From: Candidatus Nanopelagicaceae bacterium
GTDB lineage: Bacteria > Actinomycetota > Actinomycetes > Nanopelagicales > Nanopelagicaceae
Direction: 5' to 3'
DNA: 15,624 bases
NCBI GenBank assembly: GCA_947490625.1
Contig: CANLHC010000009.1
Span: 1 to 15,624, forward strand
Shown here: piece by piece, positions 1 to 6,179 of the stretch
How positions within the stretch are numbered: position 1 is the stretch's first letter
Layout of the letters: each line of letters begins with the position of its first letter
Made by a program: the position numbers and the translations under genes
Notes under the pieces: generated by a model
Told to the model about the DNA's origin: nothing
The model's database searches: none
Seen by the model: the letters and a program-made list of their open reading frames with translations, nothing else

Positions 1-113
1 CCCTGGTCGGCTAACGCTTGAGCCAAGAGATTCATCACATCGCCGATAGCCAGCGCGGGATCGACCGAGATCACAGAGCGTGATCGGTTACTTGGGTTGG
101 CCGAGATATCCAT
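1..113 (-). CDS. menE: N-terminal fragment of a divergent gene, probably o-succinylbenzoate-CoA ligase (MenE)
   Basis: An open reading frame starts at ATG 113..111 on the reverse strand and runs off the left edge. The 37 visible residues begin MDISANPSNRSRSVISVD and continue PALAIGDVMNLLAQALADQG. No catalytic motif lies in this part, so the name rests on context and on a loose resemblance to the short N-terminal region of actinobacterial MenE proteins, where an Ala/Leu-rich helix precedes the first acyl-adenylate domain. It diverges from menB across 42 bases, and menE is commonly near menB in actinobacteria. If correct, it would make OSB-CoA, the substrate of MenB, in the cytoplasm. No Shine-Dalgarno sequence precedes the ATG; a TAGCCT -10-like box ends 9 bases upstream, suggesting a leaderless or nearly leaderless transcript. 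Another gene starting here cannot be excluded. Confidence 0.45.
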   Translation of the reverse strand, partial: MDISANPSNRSRSVISVDPALAIGDVMNLLAQALADQ

Positions 114-155
114 AGCCCGCGTAGGCTATCGCCTGCAAGTAAGAGTGGAGGAATC
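114..155. promoter_or_regulatory. Divergent promoter region between the menE-like gene and menB
   Basis: This 42-base gap must hold both divergent promoters. At 122-128 the forward strand reads TAGGCTA, whose reverse complement is TAGCCTA, so TAnnnT-type -10 boxes are available on both strands at nearly the same place (forward 122-127, reverse 128-123). Forward, a weak TTGGCC (97-102) lies 19 bases upstream as a possible -35. The forward transcript would have a leader of roughly 20-25 bases containing GGAGGA (147-152), a strong ribosome binding site 3 bases before the menB GTG. The boxes are inferred by eye and no start site is proven. Confidence 0.4.
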
Positions 156-1034
156 GTGAGCAAGCCAATCAAGCGTGAATTCGGAGACCGCACTATCCCA
201 GCATGGGCAACCGGCAAGGGTGGCGCAGATTTCGTCGACGTTAAATACCAAGTCGCAGATGGCATCGCCAAGATCACCATCAACCGCCCAGAGGTACGTA
301 ACGCATTCCGCCCGCAAACAATTATTGAACTGCAACAAGCATTCTCATTGGCACGCGATAACTCAGATGTCGGAGTCATTATCTTGACCGGTGAAGGCAG
401 CGAAGCATTCTGTTCAGGTGGAGATATCAGCGTTCGCGGTGATGATGGATATCTCGGCGATGACGAATTAGCAAAGGCTGGAGTTGGACGCCTCAATGTT
501 TTAGATCTACAAATTCAAATTCGCAGAACACCTAAGCCAGTCATCGCGATGGTGGCAGGGTGGGCTATTGGCGGAGGACATGTTCTCCACGTTGTCTGCG
601 ATCTCACGATTGCTGCAGAGAATGCCAAGTTCGGACAGACCGGCCCAATGGTTGGATCTTTCGACGGTGGTTACGGTTCAGGGCTACTTGCAGCAAGTGT
701 GGGCCAGAAGAAAGCTCGCGAGATTTGGTTTATGACGCGTCAATACGATGCGCAAGAAGCGCTCGCCATGGGACTCATCAACACAGTTGTTCCAGTTGAT
801 CAGCTAGAAGCCGAAACAGTTTCGTGGAGTCGCGAAATGTTGCGCAACTCTCCAATGGCGCTTCGTCTATTGAAGTCAAGTATGAATGCAGCAGATGATG
901 GATTGGCTGGCGTGCAACAACTTGCCGGCGATGCCACATTGCTCTTCTACTTAAGCGAAGAAGGACAAGAAGGACGCGATGCTTATAAAGAAAAGCGCGC
1001 TCCTGATTTCGGTAAATTCCCTAAGCGCCCTTAA
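156..1034 (+). CDS. menB: 1,4-dihydroxy-2-naphthoyl-CoA synthase (MenB)
   Basis: This cytoplasmic crotonase-fold enzyme performs the Dieckmann-like ring closure of o-succinylbenzoyl-CoA to DHNA-CoA in menaquinone synthesis. The 292 residues are close to the family length and nearly co-linear with E. coli MenB. Visible landmarks are CSGGD (86-90) and VRGDDGY (93-99) lining the active site, the oxyanion-hole GGGH (139-142), QTGP (161-164), SFDGG (169-173) with the catalytic-type Asp170, and the C-terminal EEGQEGRDA region. At the cofactor position this protein has Gly163, as in bicarbonate-dependent type I enzymes, where M. tuberculosis MenB has Asp185. The GTG start is chosen because GGAGGA lies just upstream and the N-terminus aligns with the family. 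menC follows after 5 bases. Identification is firm. Confidence 0.97.
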   Translation: MSKPIKREFGDRTIPAWATGKGGADFVDVKYQVADGIAKITINRPEVRNAFRPQTIIELQQAFSLARDNSDVGVIILTGEGSEAFCSGGDISVRGDDGYLGDDELAKAGVGRLNVLDLQIQIRRTPKPVIAMVAGWAIGGGHVLHVVCDLTIAAENAKFGQTGPMVGSFDGGYGSGLLAASVGQKKAREIWFMTRQYDAQEALAMGLINTVVPVDQLEAETVSWSREMLRNSPMALRLLKSSMNAADDGLAGVQQLAGDATLLFYLSEEGQEGRDAYKEKRAPDFGKFPKRP

Positions 1035-1039
1035 TCCTT

Positions 1040-1987
1040 ATGCTTGATGACCTCCTTGCAACACTTCGCGTAATCACTCTTCCTACGCGCACCAATTTTC
1101 GTGGTGTGACCTATCGCGAAGTTGCACTGATGCAAGGCCCGCATGGATGGGGGGAGTTCTCACCATTTCTTGAATACGACGATAACGAGTGTGCACCGTG
1201 GCTTGCTAGCGCAATAGAGGCGGCAACAGTTGCTCGCCCAGCCCGCTTCCGTGATGCCATTGCAATAAACGGCACCATCCCAGAACTCAACGATAAAAAA
1301 GAGATCGAAGCCCTGATGCAAACTTATTCAGGGGCAAAGACTTTCAAGGTAAAGGTGGGAAGTAATCTCACCGACGATGTCATGCGAGTTGCTCGAGTAT
1401 TTTCCAACGCACCAAAGGCTGCTATCCGCGTTGACGTCAATGGACTTTGGTCTGTAGATGAAGCGCTCACTCATCTCTATGCATACTATGAAGAGATTGG
1501 CCCGCTTGAATATGTTGAACAACCCTGTGCAACTATCGAAGAACTCCGTGAACTTAAGCGCAAGATAAAGATTCCTCTTCGTATTGCAGCAGATGAGATT
1601 ATTCGTAAAGCACCCGATCCATTTAAAGTAGACCTCACCGATGCTGCCGATATCGTGATGCTTAAAGTGCAACCACTAGGTGGTATCCAACGATCTCTCG
1701 ACATTGCAGCCCATCATGGACTTCCAGTCGTTGTATCGAGTGCGCTAGAAAGTGCGATCGGAATCGAATACGGACTCGAACTGGCGGCAAGTATTAAAGA
1801 CCTCACCTTTGATTGCGGTTTAGCTACAGGCTCACTTCTATCTACAGATGTTGCCAACCATAAGATTCTTGATGGAAAGATCGCACTAGGACAGATATCT
1901 CCACAGTTAGATGGTCTTGATGTGTCACCAGATCGCTTGCAATGGTGGAAGAATCGCATCATGAGAGTCGGGAAGTTAATTGCATGA
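1040..1987 (+). CDS. menC: o-Succinylbenzoate synthase (MenC)
   Basis: This enolase-superfamily dehydratase converts SHCHC to o-succinylbenzoate in the cytoplasm. The 315-residue protein carries the full set of barrel residues: the catalytic pair in KVKVG (Lys103, Lys105), three metal ligands in VDVNGLW (Asp132), VEQPC (Glu160) and AADE (Asp185), and the second catalytic lysine in MLKVQPLGG (Lys209). SSALESAIG (233-241) near the end of the barrel fits the OSBS group and helps separate it from other enolase-family members. The ATG at 1040 has no obvious Shine-Dalgarno sequence and lies 5 bases after the menB stop, so translation is probably coupled to menB. Its TGA overlaps the menD ATG (ATGA). 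No truncation is seen. Confidence 0.93.
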   Translation: MLDDLLATLRVITLPTRTNFRGVTYREVALMQGPHGWGEFSPFLEYDDNECAPWLASAIEAATVARPARFRDAIAINGTIPELNDKKEIEALMQTYSGAKTFKVKVGSNLTDDVMRVARVFSNAPKAAIRVDVNGLWSVDEALTHLYAYYEEIGPLEYVEQPCATIEELRELKRKIKIPLRIAADEIIRKAPDPFKVDLTDAADIVMLKVQPLGGIQRSLDIAAHHGLPVVVSSALESAIGIEYGLELAASIKDLTFDCGLATGSLLSTDVANHKILDGKIALGQISPQLDGLDVSPDRLQWWKNRIMRVGKLIA

Positions 1988-3558
1988 GTGAAGCAACAAC
2001 CCTCGCTCGCGTTATTGTCAGACAGATTATTGAATCTGGAATCAAGGATGTCGTCATCTCTCCGGGATCTCGTAACGCCCCTCTTTCGATCGCCTTCTAC
2101 CAAGCCAGCAAAAAGGGCTTGATAAAGCTGCATGTACGCATTGATGAAAGAACTGCAGCCTTCTTCGCCCTAGGAGTCGCCAAAGCCTCAGGCCTACCGG
2201 TACCAATTGTCTGCACCAGCGGAACCGCTGTTGCTAACTATCACCCTGCAGTTCTTGAGGCATCACATACCAACCAACCTTTACTAGTACTCACTGCAGA
2301 TCGCCCAGCTCGACTTCGCAAGACAGGTGCCAACCAAACAACTGAGCAGGCACGAATCTTCGGTAAAGCTGTCCGTTACTTTGCAGATATTTCAGGTTCT
2401 GCGTACCCCATGGAACTCCCCTTTAACTCACTTCAATCAGGCCCGGTTCATCTCAATATTCAGTTTGATGAACCACTTATCGGTGGTGCAGATGACGCGT
2501 GGTTAGATAACTTAGCCATCGCCCCACCGAAAGTATTTGATCGCAAGAGTCCTGGAACTCTTCACACAAAATCTACGCGAGGATTGTTAGTGATTGGCCA
2601 CGATCGCGGTGGCTTGAGCCAAGAAAGCATAGTTAAGTTTGCAGAAAATCTTGGTTGGCCGGTAATCGCAGAAGACCCGCTCTCATTTGAGAACGCCATT
2701 TTTCATGCCAGCATCTTTCTGACCTCAACGAAGATTAGAAGTGAAGTAAAGCCAGATACCGTCATAGTCATCGGACGGACAACTCTTTCTCGGAGTATCA
2801 ATGCCCTTATCTACACCGCTCGAAAAACAATTGTTATCGATCCGCGCATGGCAACCGTTGACTCAGATCGCGCTGCAGACCAGAAATTCCTTGCTCTTCC
2901 CGCCCTGCAAGTACCGGCAGCCGATAGCGATTGGATAGATACTTGGAGCAAGCTGGCAGAACGCAGCGCGAAGGTAATTGCTGATCTAGATATTTGGTCA
3001 GAAGAACTATTCGCCAGAGAATTTGCTAGACATATTCCATCCGGTGCAGCTCTCTTCATTGCATCCTCTCGCCCGATAAGAGATATTGAAGGCTTTGCAA
3101 TTCCACGTAGCGGAGTAAGCGTCTATGCAAACCGAGGTCTAGCAGGGATTGATGGCAATATCTCGACCGCACTCGGGATTGCATCTGGCGCGAATCAGAC
3201 ATATGCCGTGATTGGAGATCTGGCATTTCTCCATGATGTGAGCGCTCTTTCACATAGCTCTCACGCAAAGTTACGTTTATTTGTCATAGACAATAACGGT
3301 GGTGGAATCTTTTCAACTCTTCCGCAGGCAGGGGTTGAGGGATTTGAAACTATTTTTGGAACCCCGCATGATCGAGATATCGCAGCGATCGCCACCAGCT
3401 TTGGTGTCAAAACCACGACCATATCCTCGGTCAAGGAATTATCTGAAAGCTTCACGAAGCCAATAACAGGCTTTGAAATTGTGGTGGTGAAAGTGCCTAC
3501 ACGAGAAAAAAACGCCGAATTATTGAAAGCTATCTATTCGAAGATGGAATCACTGTAA
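1984..3558 (+). CDS. menD: SEPHCHC synthase (MenD), thiamine diphosphate enzyme
   Basis: MenD adds the succinic semialdehyde unit from 2-oxoglutarate to isochorismate, using thiamine diphosphate and Mg, to give SEPHCHC. I choose the ATG at 1984 (524 residues, MSEATTLARV) over an in-frame ATG at 1942: it gives the usual ATGA overlap with menC, matches MenD N-termini, and avoids 14 unrelated residues encoded inside menC. In this numbering, RIDER places the catalytic Glu at 55, the same number as in E. coli MenD. SPGSRN (26-31) contributes substrate-binding Arg30. The ThDP/Mg motif runs from GDLAFLHD (411-418) to DNNGGGIF (436-443). The three-part Pyr/middle/PP layout is intact. The gene ends tail to tail with the isochorismate synthase gene, which makes its substrate, with a 9-base overlap of coding ends. 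Confidence 0.96.
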   Translation: MSEATTLARVIVRQIIESGIKDVVISPGSRNAPLSIAFYQASKKGLIKLHVRIDERTAAFFALGVAKASGLPVPIVCTSGTAVANYHPAVLEASHTNQPLLVLTADRPARLRKTGANQTTEQARIFGKAVRYFADISGSAYPMELPFNSLQSGPVHLNIQFDEPLIGGADDAWLDNLAIAPPKVFDRKSPGTLHTKSTRGLLVIGHDRGGLSQESIVKFAENLGWPVIAEDPLSFENAIFHASIFLTSTKIRSEVKPDTVIVIGRTTLSRSINALIYTARKTIVIDPRMATVDSDRAADQKFLALPALQVPAADSDWIDTWSKLAERSAKVIADLDIWSEELFAREFARHIPSGAALFIASSRPIRDIEGFAIPRSGVSVYANRGLAGIDGNISTALGIASGANQTYAVIGDLAFLHDVSALSHSSHAKLRLFVIDNNGGGIFSTLPQAGVEGFETIFGTPHDRDIAAIATSFGVKTTTISSVKELSESFTKPITGFEIVVVKVPTREKNAELLKAIYSKMESL

Positions 3559-4770
3559 AGCGCTACGCATCGGCGCAAATTTTGCATTACTTTCTTTGAG
3601 TTCTTTCTCCGGGTTTGAACCAGAAACAATTCCACAGCCAGCAAAGATTCGAATTGCTGTATCAGAAACCTGACCACATCGAAGTGCGATTCCTAGTTCA
3701 CCATCACCTTGCGCATCGATCCAGCCAACGGGACCGGCATATCTCCCGCGGTTCATTCCTTCAAGAGAGCTAATTAATTTCAGCGCCATATGTGTAGGTG
3801 TTCCGCAGACAGCAGCCGATGGATGTAAACGTGAGAGCAATGAGAATGCATCAACATCAGCCTTTGATTCGATCAGTGCGCCGGTCACATCGGTAGCAAG
3901 ATGCATCACGTTTGCAAGGTGTAAGACAAAAGGTGATTCAGGAACATTTGTTGATGTACAGAAAGGTTCAAGGGCATCGGCGACAGATCGAACTGCATAC
4001 TCGTGCTCTTCTAGATCTTTTGAAGATCTTGCAAGGGATGCCGCAAGTGCCAAATCTTTCTCGTCATCACCAGTCTTACTGATAGTGCCCGCTAGAACAC
4101 GAGATGTGACCATTCCACGTGAAAGACGAAGCAATAATTCAGGAGTTGCCCCAATGAGGTTATCGACTGAGAAAATCCATGTAGATGGATAGTTTTCGCT
4201 GAGATTATTCAGTAATGGACGAGTGTCGATCACTTTCTCTGTTACTGCAATCAAATCTCGCGCAAGTACAACTTTTTCCAGTTCGCCAATTTCAATCTCT
4301 CCAATGGCTGTTGCAACTCGAGACATCCATTCATTGGGAGTAAGAGAGCCATCTCTCCAAGTAAATTCGGGATGCACTAAATCCGGCGCTTTCTTCGGTA
4401 AGTAAGGCTGTGCCTTATCTCCAATCCATGTCATCCACGAAACACCAGCTCGAGCACCCACCACAATTTCAGGGATAACGAGTACTGACTCTTCATTTTC
4501 ATCAAAGCTAAAGGAGCTAAAGAGAATTGGACCGGTGCCGCTGATATTTAACGTGTTAGTCACACTCAGCGTTGCTAGTTGGCCTTGCCACCACTCACGC
4601 GCATCTCTAAAGCGACGAGGCCCGCGCACTGTTGTCTTTGCATAGACGCCCCATCCAACTAATCCCTGACCACCTCGAACCCACGATAGATGATCTTTAT
4701 CGGGTAGTAAATCTAAAAGCGGCAGGTGGGATGAAACCTTTGCCGTTGTTACAGGAATAAGGGAAGTCAT
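3550..4770 (-). CDS. menF: Isochorismate synthase (MenF/EntC family)
   Basis: This chorismate-utilising enzyme converts chorismate to isochorismate, the entry to menaquinone synthesis. The 406-residue protein has a poorly conserved N-terminal part and a typical C-terminal chorismate-binding domain: LEKVVLAR with general base Lys166, GATPELLLR with Glu211 as probable general acid, LAGT (226-229), EEHEYAV, HPSAAVCGTP (316-325), GMNRGRYAGPVGW (338-350) and IRIFAGCGIVSGSNPEKE. The alanine in LAGT and the absence of a fused pyruvate-lyase or amidotransferase signature favour isochorismate synthase over anthranilate, aminodeoxychorismate or salicylate synthases. Placement next to menD supports the menaquinone role; a siderophore role is possible but has no local support. 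It starts 6 bases after the bioY stop, so the two are probably co-transcribed. Its 3' end overlaps menD by 9 bases. Confidence 0.92.
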   Translation of the reverse strand: MTSLIPVTTAKVSSHLPLLDLLPDKDHLSWVRGGQGLVGWGVYAKTTVRGPRRFRDAREWWQGQLATLSVTNTLNISGTGPILFSSFSFDENEESVLVIPEIVVGARAGVSWMTWIGDKAQPYLPKKAPDLVHPEFTWRDGSLTPNEWMSRVATAIGEIEIGELEKVVLARDLIAVTEKVIDTRPLLNNLSENYPSTWIFSVDNLIGATPELLLRLSRGMVTSRVLAGTISKTGDDEKDLALAASLARSSKDLEEHEYAVRSVADALEPFCTSTNVPESPFVLHLANVMHLATDVTGALIESKADVDAFSLLSRLHPSAAVCGTPTHMALKLISSLEGMNRGRYAGPVGWIDAQGDGELGIALRCGQVSDTAIRIFAGCGIVSGSNPEKELKESNAKFAPMRSALQ

Positions 4771-4776
4771 AGAAAA

Positions 4777-5385
4777 TTAGGCGTTAAGTTTTCGCGAAAT
4801 TCTCTTCCAGATCAGTGGAAGTGAGGTTGCAGTAATTGCAATCTTGAGCGCTTCACCGAAGATAAATGGAGTGAGGCCGACGGCGATTGCCTGTGACCAG
4901 CTCATCTCTAAACTAAATCGAAGCCAGGTGAGTCCGAAGGCAAAGATGATCGCGGTTCCAAGAATGAGCATTGGAAAAGATGTGCGAAATTTCTGATCTG
5001 CTTTTCTCTGCGCGAGATAACCAATAACAAATGTGGCAACTAACATTCCGATCAAATATCCGCCGGTTGCGCTGGTGATTCGGGCAAGACCGTGGTTTGG
5101 CAGAGTTGCAGATGGGGCAAAGAGAGGAGCGCCAGCAATTGCTGCCAATAGATATGTAGCAAAAGTTGCTGTGGCTAAACGAGCGCCGTAGGTGGTTGCA
5201 ATAAGAAAGACGCCGAGTGTTTGACCTGTGACAGGCACAGGGGAACCTGGAACTGGGATCGCGATCTGGGCGAGCGCCGAAAGGAAGAGGACTCCGCCAA
5301 CAAGAAAGAGCGAATGTGTGAGGGCGGTAGATGCTGGAAATACAGCGCTGCGAAGCGTCTGTGATTGCACTCGATTAGAAGTCAT
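4777..5385 (-). CDS. bioY: Biotin transporter S component (BioY)
   Basis: A hydrophobic membrane protein of the BioY family, the biotin-binding component of an energy-coupling factor transporter in the cytoplasmic membrane. Family hallmarks are PVPVTGQTLGVFL in the first third, a GAPLF loop and TGGYLIG in the middle, with about five or six hydrophobic stretches and a basic C-terminus (WKRISRKLNA). The reading frame stays open far upstream to 5715, but that extension is Gly/His/Arg-rich, antisense to menG and unlike BioY. I place the start at ATG 5385 (202 residues, MTSNRVQSQT), preceded by GGA at 7-base spacing; ATG 5397 (206 residues) is an alternative. No ECF ATPase or T component is adjacent, so it would share modules encoded elsewhere or act alone. 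It precedes menF by 6 bases. Confidence 0.88.
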   Translation of the reverse strand: MTSNRVQSQTLRSAVFPASTALTHSLFLVGGVLFLSALAQIAIPVPGSPVPVTGQTLGVFLIATTYGARLATATFATYLLAAIAGAPLFAPSATLPNHGLARITSATGGYLIGMLVATFVIGYLAQRKADQKFRTSFPMLILGTAIIFAFGLTWLRFSLEMSWSQAIAVGLTPFIFGEALKIAITATSLPLIWKRISRKLNA

Positions 5386-5397
5386 CTCTTTTTCCAT

Positions 5398-5445
5398 CCT
5401 TGTTTCGAAGTTGTGGATAAGCCTACCTTCAGCGAGAATACGTGC
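5398..5445. promoter_or_regulatory. Divergent bioY/menG promoter region
   Basis: These 48 bases separate the outermost plausible bioY start from menG. Forward, TTGTGG (5411-5416) and GAGAAT (5434-5439) are 17 bases apart and would place a start at about 5446, the A of the menG ATG, so menG may be leaderless; it has no Shine-Dalgarno sequence. In reverse, TAGGCT (5425-5420) is a reasonable -10 for bioY, giving a leader of about 15-30 bases. The two promoters would overlap and compete. The assignments are by eye. Confidence 0.4.
5411..5420 (-). promoter_or_regulatory. Consensus DnaA box (TTATCCACA) in the bioY/menG intergenic region
   Basis: The reverse strand reads TTATCCACAA here, an exact match to the nine-base bacterial DnaA box TTATCCACA (positions 5420-5412). 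It overlaps the proposed menG -35 and abuts the proposed bioY -10, where a bound protein could affect both promoters. It is a single box, not an origin-like cluster, and no dnaA or dnaN gene is nearby. Functional binding is inference only. Confidence 0.4.
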
Positions 5446-6138
5446 ATGTCGCGAGCGAATATGGATAAAAATCCGCAGGAAGTAGCTGCGATGTTCGATG
5501 GGGTTGCTCGCCGCTATGACATCGTCAACGACATTTTGAGCCTGGGTCGCACCAAGGCCTGGCGCAAGGCCGCCACCAAGATCATCGCGCCAGCCCCCGG
5601 GATGAAGATCCTGGATATGGCCGCTGGCACCGGATCGAGCTCGGCCCCTTTGGCTGCTGCCGGGGCAGATGTGACCGCCGCCGATTTCTCGCAAGGCATG
5701 ATCGCTGCCGGCCAAAAGGCCCGCCCGGATCTGACCTTCATAAAGGCCGACGCCCTCAACCTGCCCTTTGAAGATAACTCCTTTGACCTCTTTACTATCT
5801 CTTTCGGCCTGCGTAACACCCAGAACACCGCCCAGGCGTTGGCCGAGGCCCGCCGAGTCGTCAAATCAGGTGGCCGCCTCGTCATCGTTGAATTCTCCAG
5901 CCCTAGCTTCGCTCCATTTAGGGCGATCTACATGAATTATTTGATGCGCGCCCTGCCCTTTATCGCCCGCAAGACTTCATCTAATCCCGATGCCTATATC
6001 TATCTGGCGGATTCGATTAGGGCCTGGCCAAACCAGAAAGCGCTCGCCGCGCAGATCGTTGATGCCGGATGGACTCAGGTGGGTTGGAAGAATCTGACCG
6101 GCGGAGTTGTGGCAATTCACATGGCTGTAGCCCCTTAG
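5446..6138 (+). CDS. menG: Demethylmenaquinone methyltransferase (MenG/UbiE family)
   Basis: This SAM-dependent enzyme methylates demethylmenaquinone, the last step of menaquinone synthesis. The 230-residue protein has the two family signatures: YDIVNDILSLGRTKAWR (24-40) and RVVKSGGRLVIVEFS (137-151, with Ser where Pro or Val is usual). The SAM-binding motif is ILDMAAGTGSSS (55-66). The ATG at 5446 is chosen over an in-frame ATG at 5365 because MSRANMDKNPQEVAAMFDGVA matches actinobacterial MenG N-termini. The composition is odd: by hand count, bases 5521-6120 are about 59% GC, against roughly 45-48% around it, and GCC supplies 23 of 41 alanine codons where neighbours prefer GCA/GCT. This may mark acquisition from, or recombination with, a higher-GC actinobacterium. 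No frameshift is seen. The nuo operon follows after 41 bases. Confidence 0.95.
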   Translation: MSRANMDKNPQEVAAMFDGVARRYDIVNDILSLGRTKAWRKAATKIIAPAPGMKILDMAAGTGSSSAPLAAAGADVTAADFSQGMIAAGQKARPDLTFIKADALNLPFEDNSFDLFTISFGLRNTQNTAQALAEARRVVKSGGRLVIVEFSSPSFAPFRAIYMNYLMRALPFIARKTSSNPDAYIYLADSIRAWPNQKALAAQIVDAGWTQVGWKNLTGGVVAIHMAVAP

Positions 6139-6179
6139 TCGATTTCCCCTCACGCTCTCACCGCCTAGACTTACGCCCC
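6139..6179 (+). promoter_or_regulatory. Probable nuo operon promoter with leaderless start
   Basis: The 41-base gap between menG and nuoA contains TAGACT (6166-6171), a good actinobacterial -10 box. Eight bases separate it from the nuoA GTG (6180), about where transcription would begin, and no Shine-Dalgarno sequence is present. This suggests a leaderless nuo mRNA. No good -35 is visible; TTTCCC (6143-6148) is 17 bases upstream but weak. I see no terminator hairpin for menG here, so read-through from menG is also possible. Confidence 0.5.

Noticed and set aside
71..496. Reverse-strand open frame of 141 codons across the start of menB
   Set aside because: It lies almost wholly antisense to a clear MenB, its protein is Ser/Pro/Arg-rich with no recognisable family, and it overlaps the better-supported divergent gene starting at 113.
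1942..1983. Upstream in-frame ATG adding 14 residues to MenD
   Set aside because: The added residues are unlike MenD, overlap menC further, and would shift the catalytic Glu from position 55. The ATGA start at 1984 fits better.
3574..3586. Self-complementary GCAAATTTTGC near the menD/menF ends as a bidirectional terminator
   Set aside because: The arms are A/T-rich and meet with essentially no loop, so a stable hairpin cannot form. It is also menF coding sequence.
5411..5420. DnaA box as part of a replication origin
   Set aside because: Only one box was seen, with no clustered boxes, no AT-rich unwinding element, and no dnaA/dnaN/rnpA neighbours. A promoter role is the more reasonable reading.
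6069..6179. Upstream in-frame extension of nuoA from an ATG inside menG
   Set aside because: The extra 37 residues are polar and unlike NuoA, and they overlap menG. The GTG at 6180 gives a protein of the normal family length.
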